Positions 7,095 to 10,266 of a stretch of 10,266 nt of DNA are shown here, piece by piece. The notes beneath the pieces were generated by a model. It made no database searches and was not told where the DNA came from. It saw only the letters and a list, made by a program, of their open reading frames with translations. Numbering within the stretch: position 1 is the first letter of the stretch; each line of letters opens with the position of its first letter. A program made the position numbers and the translations under genes. This DNA comes from Peptostreptococcaceae bacterium (GTDB lineage: Bacteria > Bacillota_A > Clostridia > Peptostreptococcales > Acidaminobacteraceae), in assembly GCA_013619035.1 (NCBI GenBank), contig JABXKX010000119.1, positions 1 through 10,266 of the forward strand, written 5' to 3'.

Positions 7095-7916
7095 TTAAAC
7101 TAATCCATTCTTTCTTTCAATCCATCTAGCAAATGATTTAGCGGATAAATTAAGTACCAAAACAACTGCTAGTAATACAGTGGCAGTTGCAAATGCTTTT
7201 TCAAATGAGATGCCTTCTTTTGCTAAATAATATAAATGTACAGATAATGTACGTCCAGAATCCATCACAGAAGTTGGTGTTCTCGCTACCATACCTGCTG
7301 TTAATAAAATGGCAGCTGTTTCTCCAATGATTCTACCAACCGATAAAATAAGTGATGTGACTATTCCAGAAATCGAACTGGGAATAATAACTTTCATTAT
7401 TGTTCTTATTTTAGTGGCGCCTAATCCAAGACTACCCTCTCGATAAGACTGTGGCACTGTTTTTAACGCTTCCTCTACGGTTCTTATAATAGTAGGTAAA
7501 ATCATAATACTAACCGTAAACGCTCCAGATAATAATGAGAAACCCAATTGACAGATCGTCACAAAGAAAATCAATCCAAACAAACCATATAAGATAGAAG
7601 GAACAGATGCCAAACACTCTATTGAAAATCTTATTATTCTAACCAATCTACCAGCTTTGGCATACTCTACAAGATATATGGCACTTAAAATTCCTAGAGG
7701 AGCAGCAATCATAAGTGACAATAAGATGATATAGACCGTTGATATGATCATGGGTATAAGACCTTTTTCATCACCACTTCCAAATAAAAACTCAACATTT
7801 AATTCACTAATGCCATTGATAACAACATAAAAAACTATCCATAATAAAATCAACCCTGTGATAGCACCAGCTATCCAAATAAATCCCGTAGCCAAGCCAT
7901 CTTTAAACGTTCTCAT
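7095..7916 (-). CDS. pstA: Phosphate ABC transporter permease PstA
   Basis: One of the two membrane subunits of the phosphate importer, 273 aa. Hydrophobic segments lie at about 12-33, 55-84, 100-125, 132-145, 182-206 and 242-258, consistent with six transmembrane helices. The cytoplasmic EAA loop, the contact with PstB, is at about 149-179 (EALKTVPQSYREGSLGLGAT). Conserved PstA features such as ECLASVPSILYGLFGL and GRIIGETAAILLTAG are present. Its ATG shares one base with the pstC stop (TAATG), with AAGGAGG upstream, so the two permeases are translationally coupled. Confidence 0.95.
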   Translation of the reverse strand: MRTFKDGLATGFIWIAGAITGLILLWIVFYVVINGISELNVEFLFGSGDEKGLIPMIISTVYIILLSLMIAAPLGILSAIYLVEYAKAGRLVRIIRFSIECLASVPSILYGLFGLIFFVTICQLGFSLLSGAFTVSIMILPTIIRTVEEALKTVPQSYREGSLGLGATKIRTIMKVIIPSSISGIVTSLILSVGRIIGETAAILLTAGMVARTPTSVMDSGRTLSVHLYYLAKEGISFEKAFATATVLLAVVLVLNLSAKSFARWIERKNGLV

Positions 7917-8824
7917 TAATATGCCTCCTTAGAAGTAACTGCTCTAAGTGCAATATTTAAAATAATAATAAATCCAAATAATACAACACCAGTAGCAAAT
8001 AATGCTTCTTGATGAAGTCCTGTTGCATAAGACATTTCAACAGCTATATTCGCGGTTAATGTTCGTACTCTACTCATCAAACCAGTTGGCATAATGGCAG
8101 CATTACCAGCGACCAATAAGACTGCCATCGTCTCACCGACTGCTCTACCAATACCTAAGATCACACCAGCTAATATACCGGATTTTGCTGCAGGTAATAT
8201 GACTTTAAATATGGTTTGCATCTTTGTTGCACCAAGCGCCAATGAACCTTCCTTAAATTCCTTTGGAACAGTTTTTATAGCATAAGCCGATATATTAATA
8301 ATGGTTGGTAATATCATCACACCAAGAATTAATATGACTGCCAACAAACTGTTACCACCATTTCTAAATTGATGATCTATAATGGGTAAAATGACAATTA
8401 AACCAAAGAATCCATAAACGACCGAAGGAATTGCTGCCAATAAATCAACCATTGGTTCCAAAATATTTCTGATCCATTTGGGTGCTACTTCAGCAATAAA
8501 TATTGCCGTTAGTAGTCCAATTGGAACACCAACTACAATCGCTCCTACCGTTGCATATAAAGAGGCAACAATCATTGGAAATATACCAAATATTCTTGCC
8601 CCTGGTTTCCACTTCATACCAAAAACAAATTTCAAAAGCCCAATCTCTTTGATAGCAGGTAATCCTTTTAAAAGCGTAAATCCTGCTATTAATAGCATAA
8701 AAGCGACTGATGTAATTGCTGCTATTAAAAATATGTTTTTTACAATTTTCTCGACCACCAAACGATTAATTTTTATCTTTCTTTTTATCAGTTTTATTTT
8801 CTCTTGAACCAAAATATTTTCCAT
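7916..8824 (-). CDS. pstC: Phosphate ABC transporter permease PstC
   Basis: The partner membrane subunit of PstA, 302 aa. After a lysine-rich cytoplasmic N-terminus (residues 1-29), hydrophobic segments lie at about 31-53, 82-111, 122-149, 158-180, 215-241 and 271-296. The EAA loop is at about 182-211 (AIKTVPKEFKEGSLALGATK). The PstC hallmark FGMKWKPGARIFGIFPMI is at 68-85, and GRAVGETMAVLLVAG follows the EAA loop. ATG at 8824 follows AGGAGGGG. It has its own Pho-box promoter (8853-8906), so it heads a pstC-pstA-pstB-phoU transcript that can be made separately from pstS. Confidence 0.96.
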   Translation of the reverse strand: MENILVQEKIKLIKRKIKINRLVVEKIVKNIFLIAAITSVAFMLLIAGFTLLKGLPAIKEIGLLKFVFGMKWKPGARIFGIFPMIVASLYATVGAIVVGVPIGLLTAIFIAEVAPKWIRNILEPMVDLLAAIPSVVYGFFGLIVILPIIDHQFRNGGNSLLAVILILGVMILPTIINISAYAIKTVPKEFKEGSLALGATKMQTIFKVILPAAKSGILAGVILGIGRAVGETMAVLLVAGNAAIMPTGLMSRVRTLTANIAVEMSYATGLHQEALFATGVVLFGFIIILNIALRAVTSKEAY

Positions 8825-8852
8825 TTTTTCCCCTCCTGCTCATTTACAACTT

Positions 8853-8906
8853 ATTATAACGCCGTTTTGTTGTTTCATTATTAACACCACGTAAAGTTCA
8901 TGTTAA
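8853..8906 (-). promoter_or_regulatory. Second Pho-box promoter, in front of pstC
   Basis: Read on the minus strand, four hexamers follow at exact 11-bp steps: TTAACA (8906-8901), TTTACG (8895-8890), TTAATA (8884-8879) and a weaker ACAACA (8873-8868). After 9 bp comes a perfect -10, TATAAT (8858-8853). No good -35 exists, which is usual for activator-dependent promoters. The direct repeats fit the Bacillus PhoP-box form TT(A/T/C)A(C/T)A with 5-bp spacers. The start near 8846 would leave a leader of about 20 nt before pstC. Confidence 0.8.
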
Positions 8907-8998
8907 GTCGAGTCTGAACCTATTTATACGCTACCTTCCACTTCAAAATTGTTATAATTGAGTTATAAATTGTTTCAAACGAAAATTCATTCGTATAC

Positions 8999-9039
8999 AA
9001 AAAAAAAAGAAAATTCGCCTGTAAAGACGAACCTTCTTC
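8999..9039 (-). terminator. Intrinsic terminator between pstS and pstC
   Basis: On the minus strand, GAAGAAGGTTCGTC (9039-9026) pairs through 14 positions, including G-U pairs, with 9019-9006 around the loop TTTACA. A run of ten T (9008-8999) begins in the base of the stem. It lies 12 nt after the pstS stop and should end most pstS transcripts, giving an excess of binding protein over permease. About 90 bp of AT-rich spacer (8907-8998) separates it from the pstC Pho box, and I see no gene there. Confidence 0.85.
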
Positions 9040-9051
9040 GTTAGTTATATG

Positions 9052-9939
9052 TTACTTAGCTGGAACCCATTTTGATTTGACCATTTCTTGACCTTCTGCA
9101 CCAAGAGCGAAGTCTAAGAATGCTTGAACATCAGGACTTACTGTACCTTTTGTAAGTAGTAAGAATGGTCTTGAAACTTCATAAGAACCGTTTACAATAT
9201 TCTCTACAGTTGGATCAATACCATCAACCTTTAAAGGCTGAACAGACTCGTCTATATATGATAAAGATATATATCCAATGCCTAATTCTTTAGACGCTAC
9301 ATTTGCTTTTACTGCACCGTTTCCATCAGCAATAATTGCATCATCTACAATTAGTGAGTATTTATCACCGGCATCATTTTTTGCTTCTAAATCCATGATG
9401 TCATCAAATGCGCCTCTAGTACCCGATCCTTCTTCTCTAGAGATAACAATTATAGTCGCATCTTCTCCGCCGACTTCAGACCAGTTTGTAATGTCACCTG
9501 CAAAGATTTTTGTAACTGTTTCTTTATCTAATTCTTTAATTGGATTAAAAGGATGTGTTACAACTGCTATACCATCAAATGCCAGAGTATATTCTGTTAA
9601 TCCATAATCGCCTTCAGATTCTTTTATATTTCTTGAAGCCATACCAATATCTGCTGTGCCATCATTTGCTGCATTAACACCAGCAGTTGATCCAATGCCT
9701 TGAATGTCCACTTTTACATTTGGATTTTTAACTTCATATGCTTTTGCAATCATTTCGATTGCTGGTGTAACAGATGTAGAACCAACAACACTTATTGTTA
9801 TATCTTTCTTATCTGAACCACTCGCTTCTTGATTACTTGTAGATTTGTTTGTTGTATCTGGCGCTTCATTATTACCACTGCAACCGACTAATCCGATTAC
9901 AAATACTGTAACAACTAATAATACTAAAAATTTCTTCAC
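9052..9939 (-). CDS. pstS: Phosphate-binding lipoprotein PstS, GTG start
   Basis: The extracellular phosphate receptor of the Pst importer, 295 aa. Residues 1-20 are a lipoprotein signal ending in the lipobox LVGC with lipid-bearing Cys20. A flexible Ser/Asn/Thr-rich linker runs to about residue 45. The mature domain shows the phosphate-site segments VVGSTSVTPA (51-60), QGIGSTAGV (80-88), GTADIGMASR (94-103, with Asp97) and SREEGSGTRGAF (167-178), all typical of PstS. Translation starts at GTG (9939), with GGAGG 9 nt upstream; the Lys-Lys that follows suits a signal peptide, and no better in-frame start is apparent. It is the first gene of the pst cluster, under a Pho-box promoter, and is followed by a terminator. 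Confidence 0.96.
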   Translation of the reverse strand: MKKFLVLLVVTVFVIGLVGCSGNNEAPDTTNKSTSNQEASGSDKKDITISVVGSTSVTPAIEMIAKAYEVKNPNVKVDIQGIGSTAGVNAANDGTADIGMASRNIKESEGDYGLTEYTLAFDGIAVVTHPFNPIKELDKETVTKIFAGDITNWSEVGGEDATIIVISREEGSGTRGAFDDIMDLEAKNDAGDKYSLIVDDAIIADGNGAVKANVASKELGIGYISLSYIDESVQPLKVDGIDPTVENIVNGSYEVSRPFLLLTKGTVSPDVQAFLDFALGAEGQEMVKSKWVPAK

Positions 9940-10008
9940 TTTAAAATTCCTCCATCATATTTCATTTGTACATTTCTGCCCTAACGACATCATGTTGATT
10001 ACAAACAA

Positions 10009-10062
10009 ATTATAACAGTTTGCTTTGTTAAGTTCGTTTAGGTTGTGTTAACTCAATGTAAA
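10009..10062 (-). promoter_or_regulatory. Pho-box promoter of pstS
   Basis: On the minus strand, hexamers at exact 11-bp steps are TTTACA (10062-10057), TTAACA (10051-10046), TAAACG (10040-10035) and a weaker AACAAA (10029-10024). Nine bp later is a perfect -10, TATAAT (10014-10009). Repeat count, period and distance to the -10 equal those of the pstC promoter. An extra TTAACA at 10031-10026 is out of this register. Transcription from about 10002 would give a leader of about 60 nt. Confidence 0.82.
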
Positions 10063-10089
10063 AAAATAACCCAGGCAAGCCTGAGTTAT
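10060..10089 (-). terminator. Terminator of the gene upstream of pstS
   Basis: On the minus strand, ATAACTCAGG (10089-10080) pairs with CCTGGGTTAT (10075-10066) with one U-G pair and a CTTG loop, followed by seven T (10066-10060). The last T residues are also the beginning of the first Pho hexamer TTTACA, so the terminator and the pstS control region overlap. Confidence 0.82.
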
Positions 10090-10205
10090 GTGTATATTAA
10101 AACTGTAAATCCAATATATAAAATCAATACAAATCCAATAAATACATAATTCCATTTGGATATTTTTGAGTACTGTTTTTTGTCTCGATTTATCTTATAA
10201 TCCAA
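10086..10205 (-). CDS. Possible 39-residue single-pass membrane protein, TTG start
   Basis: A minus-strand frame runs from TTG at 10205 to TAA at 10086-10088 and encodes a basic, polar first half (DYKINRDKKQYSKISK) followed by a clear hydrophobic helix (WNYVFIGFVLILYIGFTVLI) and a short tail. Its stop codon lies inside the stem of the terminator at 10060-10089, as expected for a real gene end. Against it: no Shine-Dalgarno site before the TTG, small size, and a stop codon directly upstream in the same frame. It could be a tiny protein or the C-terminus of a larger gene interrupted by that stop. I do not recognise a family. Confidence 0.35.
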   Translation of the reverse strand: MDYKINRDKKQYSKISKWNYVFIGFVLILYIGFTVLIYT

Positions 10206-10265
10206 TTATTTTAGTTTATCTTTTGTTATAATCTTTCTTTCATCTTCTTCTACGATTTGTATAGA
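10206..10265 (-). CDS. Possible C-terminal fragment of a gene entering from the right
   Basis: An open minus-strand frame ending at TAA (10206-10208) encodes 19 charged residues (SIQIVEEDERKIITKDKLK) before the window edge. It is in the same frame as, and directly abuts, the 39-codon ORF that follows. It is too short to identify; an adjacent membrane or signalling gene is only a guess. Confidence 0.3.
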   Translation of the reverse strand, partial: SIQIVEEDERKIITKDKLK

Positions 10266-10266
10266 T

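Noticed and set aside
8949..8973. Near-symmetric TTATAA-TTGAG-TTATAA and a plus-strand TATAAT in the pstS-pstC spacer, suggesting an antisense promoter.
   Set aside because: TTATAA is itself a palindrome common in AT-rich spacers, there is no matching -35 at proper spacing, and no product follows on the plus strand.
6499..9607. Plus-strand frames opposite pstB, pstC and pstS (6499-6768, 8094-8285, 8478-8807, 9278-9607).
   Set aside because: Each is the complement of a well-conserved transporter gene; the low-complexity hydrophobic translations are typical of reverse-strand shadows.

Overview
The window is AT-rich bacterial DNA. It has strong AGGAGG-type ribosome binding sites, short gaps or one-base overlaps between genes, and Bacillus-like sigma-A and Pho promoters. 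The gene content (a clostridial-looking ParE/ParC-type topoisomerase pair, a PheB/ThrR-type ACT regulator next to hom, a pst operon with 11-bp-periodic Pho boxes) points to Bacillota or a free-living relative such as a non-parasitic Mycoplasmatota. Trp is encoded by TGG and TGA is used as stop, so this is not the mycoplasma code. I cannot name the species.

Layout. (1) 1-3091, minus strand: a two-gene operon for a type IIA DNA topoisomerase, B subunit first, then an A subunit cut by the left edge. (2) 3092-3319: divergent control region with a sigma-A promoter in each direction, a perfect 22-bp palindrome whose core matches the Gram-positive LexA (SOS) box, and a second 15-nt inverted repeat. 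(3) 3320-4998, plus strand: a PheB/ThrR-like HTH-ACT regulator followed by homoserine dehydrogenase. (4) 4999-5625, plus strand: a terminator-like hairpin whose 3' arm is also the Shine-Dalgarno sequence of an 18-codon ORF, which overlaps the start of an isochorismatase-family hydrolase by ATGA. A 14-bp bidirectional terminator closes the convergent junction. (5) 5664-9939, minus strand: the complete high-affinity phosphate system in the order pstS, pstC, pstA, pstB, phoU. (6) 10060-10266: a terminator and a possible tiny membrane-protein gene entering from the right.

How the genes work together. The Pst proteins form one machine: lipoprotein PstS captures phosphate, PstC and PstA form the channel, PstB is the ATPase, and PhoU links the transporter to Pho signalling. 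Two separate Pho boxes, one before pstS and one before pstC, have the same geometry: four hexamers at 11-bp steps, then 9 bp to TATAAT. A strong terminator lies between them. This predicts two phosphate-starvation transcripts rather than one. The regulator-hom pair looks like a self-contained threonine/methionine-branch control unit. The topoisomerase pair may be damage-inducible, and its A subunit lacks both residues that normally anchor fluoroquinolones.

I see no tRNA, rRNA, CRISPR array, insertion sequence or phage gene. Most of the window is ordinary housekeeping DNA, and the points of interest are mainly regulatory.
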